Positions 9,084 to 17,433 of a stretch of DNA of 64,000 bases are shown here, piece after piece. The notes beneath the pieces were generated by a model that worked only from the letters and a program-made list of their open reading frames with translations, had not been told where the DNA came from and ran no database searches. Each line of letters opens with the position of its first letter. Position 1 is the first letter of the stretch. The stretch covers positions 124,001-188,000 of the forward strand of contig ONOE01000002.1 of NCBI GenBank assembly GCA_900319365.1, written 5' to 3'. The position numbers were made by a program, and so were the translations under genes. The stretch comes from an uncultured bacterium. Lineage in GTDB: Bacteria > Cyanobacteriota > Vampirovibrionia > Gastranaerophilales > Gastranaerophilaceae.

Positions 9084-11339
9084 TTAACCGTTCTGGCAGA
9101 ATTTCATTGTTCTTTCAATGTTTTTATTCATTGCATTTTTGATTGAATCATATTCTGTTTGAAGTGAAGTATGTTCTGTATCGATATTTTTAAGTTGAAT
9201 ATCATAGATACTGTCTTTTGCTTGAATATCATTCATTGCTCTTTGATATTTTGCTTCAGCTTTAGCTACCGCAGCAGATGTATCGGTTTGTTCGGTAATA
9301 CTTGAACAAGATTTGTAATCCAATGAATTCCAATTGTATGAAGCATCAACCTGTTCCATTGTTACAAGCCCAGATTCAAATGCATGTTCCATCCAGTCTT
9401 TAGATTGAGCAAGACCGTTTTCCAAAACTTTGTAACCTTTTTGCATTCTGTTAAACAGGTTTGTATACCATTGAGCTTTAGAATCAGCATTGCCTGTGTT
9501 GGTTGTATCGTTTTTATCAACCCATGCATATTTCGGTTCGCCTAAAACGTCAAGCATTTTATCAACCAAATATGAATTTAATACGCTGCTGAATCCTGAA
9601 TTGGTTTTGTAGCTGCCATCGGGATTAAGCTCTGTATATGAACTTAAATCTTCTTTTTGTACGAATTTATCTAAATCCGTTAAGTAGTTATCATTACTGT
9701 CTGTTGCATTTAAGGTTTTGTTTACGATATCAGCTCCGTAATGATCCGTGAAGTATTTCAAAGCTTCATTATAAGCTGCAAGGTTTTTATCACTTGTAGA
9801 GCTGTTTGCTGCATATTTTTGAGGATCTATAACCCATCTTGTAGATGATACTAAATCCAAATATGCATCTATGAATTCTTTATATACATCTTCTCTGGTA
9901 GGAACACCGCCTTGATCATTAGTTTCAACTTCATAGTCAACAGTTTTACCGTCTTGTGTTCTGTAGAAGCTGTAGCTGTCATCATCTTTTGTATAAATTA
10001 TTGATAAATACTTGTTGTATTGAGCATCAGACGGGTTTTCGGGAAAATCTAAAGCCGAAACATTTATCTTATCACCGGCATTATAAAGTTGACCGTCATA
10101 ATAGAATCCTGAAGCTGTAACAGTCAAGTATGATTGACCTTTAGAAACGCTTTTGATTTTATCGGTTGTTACCGTATTTCCTGAATCATCGACTTCAGTC
10201 CAATAATCAATTTGAGGCGGATTGATATGAAATTCAACATTGCCTACCGTGTAAGTTCTTTCGTCTTTGTACGGTTCTTTATCTTCATATTCATAAATAT
10301 AACGAGCCGGGTTATAAGATAAACCAAGGTCATTTTTAATTTCTGTGGAAACTTGCTTATATATTTTTGTTTCAGGAGCAACTTTAGAAGGAGAGCCCGA
10401 ATCATCAGGAGCATACGCTGCCGTCTGGGTTTTATCGGGCAAATCAACATTTACAAGAGATTTTGCGAATTCTTCAACATAAGTGCTGCCTGATGCGTTT
10501 AAACTGGCTTTAATATGGTCATATGCATAATTTGCAGGATTACCTGGAGCTCCTGCAGGATTATCTGTACCTTTAAGTAATTCATTTATTACATTAGGAA
10601 CTTTGTTTGTTTCAGCATCTCTATATTTTTGCCATAAAGCATCCGTAATTTCTGATTCTTTTTTCTCTGCATCACTTGAACCGAAAACTTCATTTGCTAA
10701 TACGGGTAAAATTTTATCGTACAAACCGAGTGATTCTTGATAAAGTTTTTGAGCTGCGGTTGTATAGTTTAAATATTCTGTAGATGCATTTTGTGAAAGA
10801 GATTTTTCATACATCTTTTTCAAGTCATCATTAGATAAACCTTTGAAATATTTATCAAGGTTGTTATTTTTTGAATTACCATCAGAATCTACTCCGCTTT
10901 TATAGAACGAAGTAAGTTTAGCTTGTAAATCATTTTTCTCACCGCCAACGGAATCATTGAAAAATGTTGTTTCGTATTCCAAACCATGTGCCTTTAAAAA
11001 TCCTTCAAGGTTATCGGAATTGCTTTTGAAGATTTTTGCATCTTCTTCACTTACCATGATAAGACCTGCGGAATTGACGATTCCGTATTGAGTATTATAC
11101 GGGCTGTACTGAGTTAAAGAATTGAAAGTTAATGCTTGAGTTTGGCTTGTACCGTCCATTGTATTATTTGTAAACATAAGTTGAGCATTATTCAACGCTG
11201 AAACATAGTCATCACTTGCTTGAGCAGACTGAGTAGCAAGACGCATTTTTGCGTTGTTGATAGTTTGAGAACGCAATTCATTATCTGCAAGTCTTGCGGT
11301 TATGGTTAATAATCTGGCTTGTGATGCTGCCATTCCCAT
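9084..11339 (-). CDS. Large helical protein with conserved-looking N-terminus, function unknown
   Basis: 751 residues. The first 65 residues (MGMAASQARLLTITARLADNE onward) form a strongly amphipathic helical region resembling the N-terminal helices of surface-filament or secretion-substrate proteins, but I cannot match it to a named family. The middle is Asp/Ser/Tyr/Lys-rich with many short repeat-free linkers. The last 80 residues (AVAKAEAKYQRAMNDIQAKD and after) are predicted coiled coil. There is no signal peptide and no membrane segment. The start ATG 11339 is preceded by AAAGGACC. It may be an exported structural protein using a non-Sec route; that is only inference from the helical ends and lack of enzymatic motifs. 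Confidence 0.75.
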   Translation of the reverse strand: MGMAASQARLLTITARLADNELRSQTINNAKMRLATQSAQASDDYVSALNNAQLMFTNNTMDGTSQTQALTFNSLTQYSPYNTQYGIVNSAGLIMVSEEDAKIFKSNSDNLEGFLKAHGLEYETTFFNDSVGGEKNDLQAKLTSFYKSGVDSDGNSKNNNLDKYFKGLSNDDLKKMYEKSLSQNASTEYLNYTTAAQKLYQESLGLYDKILPVLANEVFGSSDAEKKESEITDALWQKYRDAETNKVPNVINELLKGTDNPAGAPGNPANYAYDHIKASLNASGSTYVEEFAKSLVNVDLPDKTQTAAYAPDDSGSPSKVAPETKIYKQVSTEIKNDLGLSYNPARYIYEYEDKEPYKDERTYTVGNVEFHINPPQIDYWTEVDDSGNTVTTDKIKSVSKGQSYLTVTASGFYYDGQLYNAGDKINVSALDFPENPSDAQYNKYLSIIYTKDDDSYSFYRTQDGKTVDYEVETNDQGGVPTREDVYKEFIDAYLDLVSSTRWVIDPQKYAANSSTSDKNLAAYNEALKYFTDHYGADIVNKTLNATDSNDNYLTDLDKFVQKEDLSSYTELNPDGSYKTNSGFSSVLNSYLVDKMLDVLGEPKYAWVDKNDTTNTGNADSKAQWYTNLFNRMQKGYKVLENGLAQSKDWMEHAFESGLVTMEQVDASYNWNSLDYKSCSSITEQTDTSAAVAKAEAKYQRAMNDIQAKDSIYDIQLKNIDTEHTSLQTEYDSIKNAMNKNIERTMKFCQNG

Positions 11340-11473
11340 AGTAATCCGGTCCTTTCATTTTTCCTTTATTTCTATTACTCTTTATATCGGTTCATTTTGT
11401 GCGAAACTTTAATATTTTGAGGGGTATTGTTAAGTTTTTGCAACAATTAATTTTAAGGAGTTTTTCAACAAAA

Positions 11474-11501
11474 AAAATCTTCCTATTTTAAGGAAGATTT
11501 T
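11474..11501 (-). terminator. Rho-independent terminator (probably bidirectional)
   Basis: An 11-bp stem AAAATCTTCCT / AGGAAGATTTT with a 6-nt loop. It lies 30 nt past the stop of the minus-strand gene at 11531 and before the start of the next minus-strand gene, separating the two transcripts. Confidence 0.8.
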
Positions 11502-11530
11502 TTATTTTTATAAAACTTCATATATATTTA

Positions 11531-11914
11531 TTAACCGACCGAGCTGAATCCGCCGCAGCTGCCGCCAAAACTACCGCCACCAAAGCTACCGCCGACTGAT
11601 GATCCTGAAAAAGATCCGTCGCCCGTGAATGATGAAACATAAGATGAACAATCACTCATACCATTCATTGCGATAGAATATTCACTTGTATAACCGCCCA
11701 TATAAGGATTTGAAGAATCAGCGTATTTTGAATAATCAATATCTGCCTGAACCGAAAACATATACATATCGTATTCATTTGCATCTAAAAGACTCGGCAT
11801 TACGTTGCTTCTATTTGCAAGTATTCCTGAATTTTCAACAGGATGATTTTTAATATTTGAGCTTCTTCTTGCTGAATTTGTTTTCTGAGCTTTTTCACCA
11901 AATAATAAAATCAT
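11531..11914 (-). CDS. Small protein with Gly/Ser-rich tail, unknown
   Basis: 127 residues from ATG 11914, chosen because AGGAG lies 8 nt upstream; the frame continues to 11986 without a better site. The N-terminal third is basic (KAQKTNSARRSSNIKN). The middle holds short Asn/Tyr/Met-rich segments. The last 35 residues are almost only Gly, Ser and Phe (GSFSGSSVGGSFGGGSFGG), a flexible or self-associating tail. No signal peptide or known domain is visible. It lies upstream of the 751-residue helical protein but is separated from it by a terminator hairpin. Confidence 0.65.
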   Translation of the reverse strand: MILLFGEKAQKTNSARRSSNIKNHPVENSGILANRSNVMPSLLDANEYDMYMFSVQADIDYSKYADSSNPYMGGYTSEYSIAMNGMSDCSSYVSSFTGDGSFSGSSVGGSFGGGSFGGSCGGFSSVG

Positions 11915-12100
11915 ATTCTCATCTCCTAATATCTTTATCGTTTCTTCACTTATATAAAGTATCAAATTTTTATCGGATTTCAGCATGGATAGGTTTTGTT
12001 ACATTTCGTAATATTTGAATAGAGATTAATATAAATCCATGGATTGATGTTCATAATATCGCAAGGCTTTACAATTATAGAGGTTAGGGAGGACAAAAGC

Positions 12101-12742
12101 ATGAAAAAAATATTATTGACTATAACTTTCATATTTGCATTTTTATTCTCATCTCTGACAGCTGATGCTAAGCCGAATTACTTACATTCAATTACATTAG
12201 AGAAAAATAATAATGCATACAATATAATTCTTGAAGCAGATTCAATTGCAAAGCTTACAAGAAAAGTTAAATCCGACAATGAAATCGTTCTTAATCTTTC
12301 GGGTATAACTTCATCAGAGACCGTAAATGCTCTTTATAAAGGCAATACAAATATTGATAATTTGATAGTTGAAAATTCAGGGTTTAATAAATTAAAAATT
12401 TATATCTCCGCTCCGAATATTAAATCATCATCTGTTATTATGAAACCCGCACAGGGCGCAGCTGAACTTGTCGGAGAGGGAATGCCCGTTAATAAAATCG
12501 TATGGAGCATAGTTGTTCTCGGGATATTGGCATTTACCGTTACACGCTCCGTTAAGCGCACAAAAGAAGACAGCAAGCTGCTTATTAAAAGAGATATCAA
12601 AGACAGAGAAATTGCTTTGTATAAACAATACAGAAGAAAATTGGACGAAGATATAAGTCTTGGCGAAAATAAGAAAATGAACAAAATGCTGAGAAAAATC
12701 GACAGAAAAATTGACGAAAGATTATCAATGACTATGAAATAA
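12101..12742 (+). CDS. AMIN-like domain protein with C-terminal membrane anchor
   Basis: 213 residues from ATG 12101, which has GGGAGG 8 nt upstream; an earlier in-frame ATG (12044) lacks a site. A signal peptide (MKKILLTITFIFAFLFSSLTADA) is followed by about 80 residues of beta-rich sequence (LHSITLEKNNNAYNIILEAD, NEIVLNLSGITS) resembling the AMIN domain, which in other bacteria targets periplasmic proteins to peptidoglycan or secretin complexes. A transmembrane helix (IVWSIVVLGILAFTV) at about 130-145 and a very basic cytoplasmic tail (about 60 residues, Lys/Arg/Glu) complete it. The AMIN assignment is tentative, while the topology is clear. Confidence 0.75.
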   Translation: MKKILLTITFIFAFLFSSLTADAKPNYLHSITLEKNNNAYNIILEADSIAKLTRKVKSDNEIVLNLSGITSSETVNALYKGNTNIDNLIVENSGFNKLKIYISAPNIKSSSVIMKPAQGAAELVGEGMPVNKIVWSIVVLGILAFTVTRSVKRTKEDSKLLIKRDIKDREIALYKQYRRKLDEDISLGENKKMNKMLRKIDRKIDERLSMTMK

Positions 12743-12783
12743 CATACTTTATGTTTATATATCCCTAAAACATTTACTTTTCT

Positions 12784-12810
12784 AAGCAAACATTAATTGT
12801 TTGCTTTTTT
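12784..12810. terminator. Bidirectional Rho-independent terminator
   Basis: An 8-bp stem AAGCAAAC / GTTTGCTT with a 7-nt loop and a T run, placed between the convergent genes ending at 12742 (+) and 12812 (-). It probably serves both. Confidence 0.85.
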
Positions 12811-12811
12811 A

Positions 12812-13942
12812 TTATGCTTGCGCAAAATATTTATCAATTATATCTTTTATCTTTTGAGCCGAATTTCCGGTACCATAAGGGTTCTGAGCCTTTAGCCTAG
12901 AGGAAGCAAAATCTTTATCCAAAACAGCACTGCTTGTATTAACGATTTTGTCATAATCAGCGCCGACCAAAACGGAAACTCCCGCATCAATACCCTCTTG
13001 GCGTTCTGTTTCATATCTCATAACAAGGGTCGGGCACCCGAATGTCGGAGCTTCTTCTTGGATACCGCCCGAATCGGTCAAAATAAGTTTGGCATGTTTC
13101 ATCAGATATACAAGATTCGGATAATCCAACGGATCAAATAAATGAACATTTGAATATTTGTTTAAATGTTCATAAACTTTGTCATGTACGTTCGGATTCG
13201 GGTGTACCGGCAAAACGAACGTATGGTTATTATATTTTTGAACAAGAAATTCTATTGCTTTTAAAATACTATCAAGTCTTTCGCCATGATTTTCACGCCT
13301 GTGAACGGTTATTAAAACCAATTTATCATCAATTATTAAATTTTTATCTTCAAAAAAGCTTTTTGCATTGCGCATTGTATCATCTGACAGGCAAAACAGC
13401 GCATCTGTAACGGTATTACCGGTAATAAAGATTTTATCTTCACTTATATCTTCTTTTAAAAGCGCATTTTTATTTTTTACTGTAGGAGCAAAATTCAAAG
13501 CCGCAACACGTGAAGTCATCTGGCGCATGACTTCTTCGGGGAACGGTTCGTAAATGTCATAAGACCTTAGCCCCGCTTCTACATGCAAAACGGGAATTTT
13601 ATTATAGAAACTTACCAATGCTCCGCACAAAACAGTCATCGTATCGCCTTGAACAATTGTTGCATCAATTTTGTTTTTTGAAAAAACCTGTTGTTCAAGA
13701 GAGGTCAAAATTCTGGACTGAACCTGCGCAAGACTTTGATTTTCCCTCATACAATCAAGATTTATATCTGCTTTTAAATTAAAAAAGTGGAGCGTTTGAT
13801 TTGACAATTCCTTTTGCTGTTCGGTATTGCAAATAATTACGTTATATTTTGATTGATATTTTTTTAATTCTAATATTATTGGCGCAAGCTTTATAACTTC
13901 CGGTCTTGTACCAAATACAAAAAGTATATTCTTCTTATCCAT
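12812..13942 (-). CDS. wecB: UDP-N-acetylglucosamine 2-epimerase (non-hydrolysing)
   Basis: Converts UDP-GlcNAc to UDP-ManNAc for surface polysaccharide synthesis. The 376-residue length is typical. Family signatures are the N-terminal FGTRPEVIKLAPII, HVEAGLRS near residue 120, the allosteric/active-site segment VHRRENHG near 213, HPNPNVH, and TDSGGIQEEAPTFG near 290. The start is ATG 13942, close to the N-terminal MDKKNILFVFGTRPE. It diverges from the glutaredoxin gene with 124 nt between them. No partner dehydrogenase (WecC) is adjacent, so the final sugar is unknown. Confidence 0.95.
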   Translation of the reverse strand: MDKKNILFVFGTRPEVIKLAPIILELKKYQSKYNVIICNTEQQKELSNQTLHFFNLKADINLDCMRENQSLAQVQSRILTSLEQQVFSKNKIDATIVQGDTMTVLCGALVSFYNKIPVLHVEAGLRSYDIYEPFPEEVMRQMTSRVAALNFAPTVKNKNALLKEDISEDKIFITGNTVTDALFCLSDDTMRNAKSFFEDKNLIIDDKLVLITVHRRENHGERLDSILKAIEFLVQKYNNHTFVLPVHPNPNVHDKVYEHLNKYSNVHLFDPLDYPNLVYLMKHAKLILTDSGGIQEEAPTFGCPTLVMRYETERQEGIDAGVSVLVGADYDKIVNTSSAVLDKDFASSRLKAQNPYGTGNSAQKIKDIIDKYFAQA

Positions 13943-14066
13943 AATTTGAGTTTATTACAAAAATTACACTATTTCAATTTTATATTATACCCGAGAAGTT
14001 TACACTTTCGGATAATTTTTCCCTTGTATGTGCGTTGTTTAATATCCATGATAAAAGGAGTATAAG

Positions 14067-14312
14067 ATGATAGAACTGTATATGCTTGAAACATGCCCTT
14101 ATTGCAAAAAAGTATTAAATTATTTAAATGAAAACAATTTTAAATATATCACTCATAATATCAAAGATAAAAATAAGCATGACAAACTGATTGAACTTGG
14201 CGGTAAAGAGCAGGTTCCGTTTTTATATGACAACGTAAAAAATATTAAAATGTATGAATCTGACGATATTATAGCTTATTTAAAATCTTTAAAAGGGCAT
14301 GAAAATGAATAA
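14067..14312 (+). CDS. Glutaredoxin
   Basis: 81 residues, a single thioredoxin-fold domain. The redox motif C10-P-Y-C13 is the classical dithiol glutaredoxin site. The cis-Pro segment EQVPFLYD (about 50-57) and the GSH-contact region MYESDDIIAYL follow. An AAAGGAG site precedes ATG 14067. The 3' end overlaps the start of the Hcp-like gene by 8 nt, so the pair is translationally coupled. This ties the glutaredoxin's function to that protein. Confidence 0.92.
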   Translation: MIELYMLETCPYCKKVLNYLNENNFKYITHNIKDKNKHDKLIELGGKEQVPFLYDNVKNIKMYESDDIIAYLKSLKGHENE

Positions 14313-15903
14313 TGAATCGTTTAATGAAAACCCGATGGAATCAAACGAATGCACCTCAAGAGGAGTGTGCTCCATTCCGCCTGCAATTGCCGCTTTGCAA
14401 GAACTTATCAGATATCTTATACTAAAATCCGTATTTTATATTGTGAAACTTGAAGAACTTAATCTCTTTAACGAACAAATTAAATCACAGATTATTAATA
14501 TAATCGCAAACCTTATGTATATAAACGAATACAACGAACAACAGATGTATTTGCTCTCACAAACTTGCTATTATATTTATGAAAATTCCAAAGAGAAGTT
14601 TCTGCAAACAAGCAAAGAAAACGATTTACCTCCCACAGATCAAATAAATTACAAAAGCACAAAAGGCATTGCAGGTGCAATAACTTACGGCTCATATTTA
14701 TTAAAATTAAAAAACGAAATTCTATCACCCGATATAAAAAATCTTCTTGAAATATTATTTTTAACCTACAAAAGCGCAACACATAATATTTCGCTGCTTG
14801 AAGATTTTAAAATTCCGACAGGCGAATATTCATCAAGCATTATTAAATCAATCTGCAAATTAGCGCAAATAAACTCTTCCATAATAAAAAATGAAATATC
14901 AAATATGTCTGTTTTGGATTTTAATCTGAGATTAAAAATCGCATCAGAAATGTTTAAAAATTTCGGCAACATCACAAAAACCAAAGTTTCTTTTTCTTCC
15001 CGTAAAGGCAAATGTATACTCGTTTCGGGGAATAACTTTTTTGATCTTATAAACATTCTAAAGCTTACAAAAGATAAAGATATTGATGTTTATTCTCACT
15101 CAAATCTGCTTATTTCTCACGCCTTTGATAAATTTAAACAGTTTCCAAATTTTATCGGTCATTACGAAAATATTAAACATAATTGCGTTGCAGATTATGC
15201 GACATTCCCGGGAGCCGTACTGCTTACCAAAAATTCTCAAAATAATACCGCATACCTCTATCGGGGGCGAATATTTTCAAACGATTTTGTAACCCCGACA
15301 GGCGTAATTAAACTCGAAAATAACGACTACTCAAAACTAATCCAATCTGCTCAAGATGCAAAAGGCTTTTCAAAAGGACAGACAAGAGAAAGCACTATGG
15401 TCGGGTTTAATTTAAAAAATATAAAATCGACATGCGAAAGGCTATCTCAAAATATACAAAACGGTATTATAAAAAGGATTTACATACTTTTTGACGGATT
15501 ATATACAGAATCCGAACAAAATTACATAAATAAATTTGTAGAACATATTAAAAATGATGAATTTGTAATTCTTTATTCTAATATCAAAACAGATAAAGAT
15601 AACGTATTTTGCGCAGATTGCGCTAATAGCCCCGCACTTGCGGCATATTTGACGGACATTATGATTTTAAAAAACTCTTTATCTAAAGTATCAACATTCA
15701 TTTTCCCGTACTGTGATATTTCTGCAATAACACTTGCCTTAGCATTTTATGAGATGAATATCAAAAATTTATACATTTCAAAATGCAGCGCAAGAACGGT
15801 CAACCCCAAAGTATTTAAGAGTTTTATAAAAAACTGCAATATATCAATAGTTTCAGATGTAGCAAAAGACCTTGAAAACATGCAAAAAAAATTCCGCTTC
15901 TAA
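14305..15903 (+). CDS. Degenerate hybrid-cluster-protein (Hcp) homologue
   Basis: 532 residues with the overall layout of Hcp (hydroxylamine/NO reductase family). CTSRGVCSIPPAIAALQELI at the N-terminus matches the second half of the Hcp cubane-cluster motif. SGNNFFDLINILK, VYSHSNLLISHAFDKF, FPGAVLLT and LAAYLTDIM match later blocks. Of the N-terminal cluster ligands only the C16-x5-C22 pair is present. At the hybrid-cluster positions the His in VYSHSN and one Cys (ADCANS) appear retained, but the TTNC, GGCDG and LACGK cysteines are replaced (LTKNSQ, LFDGLY, LYSNIK). The start is ATG 14305 with AAAAGGG 7 nt upstream; ATG 14299 is too close to that site. It is probably not a normal Hcp enzyme. 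Confidence 0.8.
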   Translation: MNNESFNENPMESNECTSRGVCSIPPAIAALQELIRYLILKSVFYIVKLEELNLFNEQIKSQIINIIANLMYINEYNEQQMYLLSQTCYYIYENSKEKFLQTSKENDLPPTDQINYKSTKGIAGAITYGSYLLKLKNEILSPDIKNLLEILFLTYKSATHNISLLEDFKIPTGEYSSSIIKSICKLAQINSSIIKNEISNMSVLDFNLRLKIASEMFKNFGNITKTKVSFSSRKGKCILVSGNNFFDLINILKLTKDKDIDVYSHSNLLISHAFDKFKQFPNFIGHYENIKHNCVADYATFPGAVLLTKNSQNNTAYLYRGRIFSNDFVTPTGVIKLENNDYSKLIQSAQDAKGFSKGQTRESTMVGFNLKNIKSTCERLSQNIQNGIIKRIYILFDGLYTESEQNYINKFVEHIKNDEFVILYSNIKTDKDNVFCADCANSPALAAYLTDIMILKNSLSKVSTFIFPYCDISAITLALAFYEMNIKNLYISKCSARTVNPKVFKSFIKNCNISIVSDVAKDLENMQKKFRF

Positions 15904-15924
15904 TAAACAGAAACGGAATTTTTT
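15887..15924 (+). terminator. Rho-independent terminator overlapping the gene end
   Basis: A 10-bp stem AAAAATTCCG / CGGAATTTTT spans the stop codon of the Hcp-like gene and is followed by a T-rich tract. Its A/T symmetry means it may also end the convergent rpsL-rpsG transcript. Confidence 0.8.
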
Positions 15925-15941
15925 ATATTTTTTTACAGATA

Positions 15942-16412
15942 TTAATATCTGTAATGAGCGAAAGCTTTGTTTGCTTCAGCCATTTTGTGGGTATCTTCAC
16001 GTTTTTTGCATGCAGCACCCTGACCGTTTGAAGCATCAATGATTTCGTTAGTCAATTTATCCTTGAAAGACTTTCCGCTTCTTTTCTTTGCAGCTTCAAT
16101 AATCCATGAAGATGAAAGAGCGAAGCCTCTGTCAGCTTTAACTTCAATAGGAACCTGATAAGTTGAACCGCCGATTCTGCGAGCTTTTACTTCCAACAAA
16201 GGAGTTGCGTTTGACATAGCCTTTTGGAATACTTCCAACGGATCCTGATTGGTCCTTTCTTTGATAGCTTCAAGAGTTGTATAGAAAATTCTTTCAGCAA
16301 GAGATTTTTTACCTCGTCTCATAATTCTGTTGATGAATTTAGAAACATCTACGCTGTTATATACCGGATCTGCTAAAGGAACTCTTTTAACAGGTTTAGA
16401 ACGTCTTGACAT
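15942..16412 (-). CDS. rpsG: 30S ribosomal protein S7
   Basis: 156 residues, standard length. Diagnostic segments are [54 protein letters not shown] and the C-terminal HKMAEANKAFAHYRY. S7 nucleates assembly of the 30S head and binds 16S rRNA. Its ATG overlaps the rpsL stop (TAATG) and its strong AGGAGG site lies inside the last codons of rpsL, so translation is coupled. In most bacteria fusA follows; here the operon ends and a convergent gene follows. Confidence 0.98.
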   Translation of the reverse strand: MSRRSKPVKRVPLADPVYNSVDVSKFINRIMRRGKKSLAERIFYTTLEAIKERTNQDPLEVFQKAMSNATPLLEVKARRIGGSTYQVPIEVKADRGFALSSSWIIEAAKKRSGKSFKDKLTNEIIDASNGQGAACKKREDTHKMAEANKAFAHYRY

Positions 16413-16798
16413 TACTTCTTACCTCCTTTTTTCTCTTTTTTAGCACCGTATTTAGATCTTGATTTTGCTCTGTTAGCAACACCTGCGGTGTCTAAAGATC
16501 CTCTGATGATGTGGTAACGAACACCGGGTAAATCCTTAACACGACCGCCTCTAATCATAACAACAGAGTGTTCCTGAAGGTTATGTCCGATACCCGGAAT
16601 GTATGAAGTAACTTCAAATCCGTTAGTTAATCTTACACGAGCTACTTTTCTAAGAGCTGAATTAGGTTTTTTAGGGGTTGTTGTATAAACCCTTGTGCAA
16701 ACCCCACGCCTTTGAGGACAATTCATCAAAGCGGGAGATTTAGTTTTTGATTTTAAAACTTTACGTTCCTGACGAACGAGCTGGTTAATGGTTGGCAT
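16412..16798 (-). CDS. rpsL: 30S ribosomal protein S12
   Basis: 128 residues (the family norm is about 124; extra lysines at the C-terminus). Signature segments are [47 protein letters not shown] and the loop [13 protein letters not shown], whose Asp is the usual site of RimO methylthiolation. A RimO homologue is present in this window. An AAAAGGAG site precedes ATG 16798. A promoter and a strongly structured leader lie upstream. Confidence 0.98.
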   Translation of the reverse strand: MPTINQLVRQERKVLKSKTKSPALMNCPQRRGVCTRVYTTTPKKPNSALRKVARVRLTNGFEVTSYIPGIGHNLQEHSVVMIRGGRVKDLPGVRYHIIRGSLDTAGVANRAKSRSKYGAKKEKKGGKK

Positions 16799-16879
16799 AA
16801 TTTCTCCTTTTTACCAATTTGCCCTATACATGCCTTTATTGAAATACGCTTGGGCGTCACGTTTTCGGCTACAACTTTT

Positions 16880-16938
16880 CAGCAAAACCGTAATTTTCGG
16901 AGTAAATTAATTTACCCCCAGCACGAAAATTACTGCTG
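16880..16938 (-). promoter_or_regulatory. Structured 5' leader hairpin of rpsL-rpsG
   Basis: On the minus strand the leader can fold into a long hairpin. A 10-bp stem (16924-16933 with 16890-16899, GTAATTTTCG / CGAAAATTAC) encloses the 14-bp perfect palindrome GTAAATTAATTTAC at 16902-16915, with GCTG/CAGC pairing outside. It lies about 80 nt upstream of the rpsL start, downstream of the predicted promoter. A role in autoregulation is inference. Confidence 0.55.
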
Positions 16939-16948
16939 ATATACCTTT

Positions 16949-16977
16949 ATCAAACATCAATCACAACCGATTGTCAA
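16949..16977 (-). promoter_or_regulatory. Probable promoter of rpsL-rpsG
   Basis: The minus strand has a consensus -35 TTGACA (16972-16977) and a -10-like TTTGAT (16949-16954) separated by 17 nt. Transcription would start around 16942 and include the leader hairpin. Confidence 0.55.
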
Positions 16978-17020
16978 TAGTTTGCGGGATTTTATATTAT
17001 ATTTTTTCACAATAAAATTC

Positions 17021-17431
17021 TTATCTGACAGCACCCTCAATCAATGAGGAAATTTTGTAAATTACGGGATATTTTGCAAGCAGCGAAAATGACACAACAT
17101 ATATCATATAAATTACAAAAAGTAACTGAAATAATGAATACCCGAGTATAAACGGCTTATTTATAACAAAATCTATAAAAGACATTAATATTTGAATAAT
17201 CGGGATTTTTGTCAAAATCGAATAAATTATATTATATCCCATGCACAGAGTAAAAACCGCAAAAGATACAAATATCGATTGATAAAGATTAAATTGGAAG
17301 AATTTTGACTGCCTGATTTTGGCAAAATATAACAATATAAAAATAACAATACCGCCAAAGCCCGCAGTCAGATACGTAATGGCAGAACAAACTCTGCTGC
17401 CGATACCGTTTTCAGACATCAGTTCACGCAT
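17021..17431 (-). CDS. Tic20-like small membrane protein
   Basis: 136 residues with four predicted transmembrane helices. The pattern matches the Tic20 family of cyanobacteria and plastids: a first helix after a short N-tail (SRVCSAITYLTAGFGG), a helix ending with a basic linker before FFQFNLYQSIF (Tic20 proteins have a similar FxRFNxxQA segment), and a C-terminal helix ending in AKYPVIYKIS. Tic20 is a channel component of the plastid inner-envelope translocon; the bacterial role is unknown. The gene starts 2 nt after the stop of the TPR gene and is therefore in its operon. The assignment is by motif memory only; a DUF4870-like protein is the alternative. Confidence 0.55.
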   Translation of the reverse strand: MRELMSENGIGSRVCSAITYLTAGFGGIVIFILLYFAKIRQSKFFQFNLYQSIFVSFAVFTLCMGYNIIYSILTKIPIIQILMSFIDFVINKPFILGYSLFQLLFVIYMIYVVSFSLLAKYPVIYKISSLIEGAVR

Positions 17432-17433
17432 GT

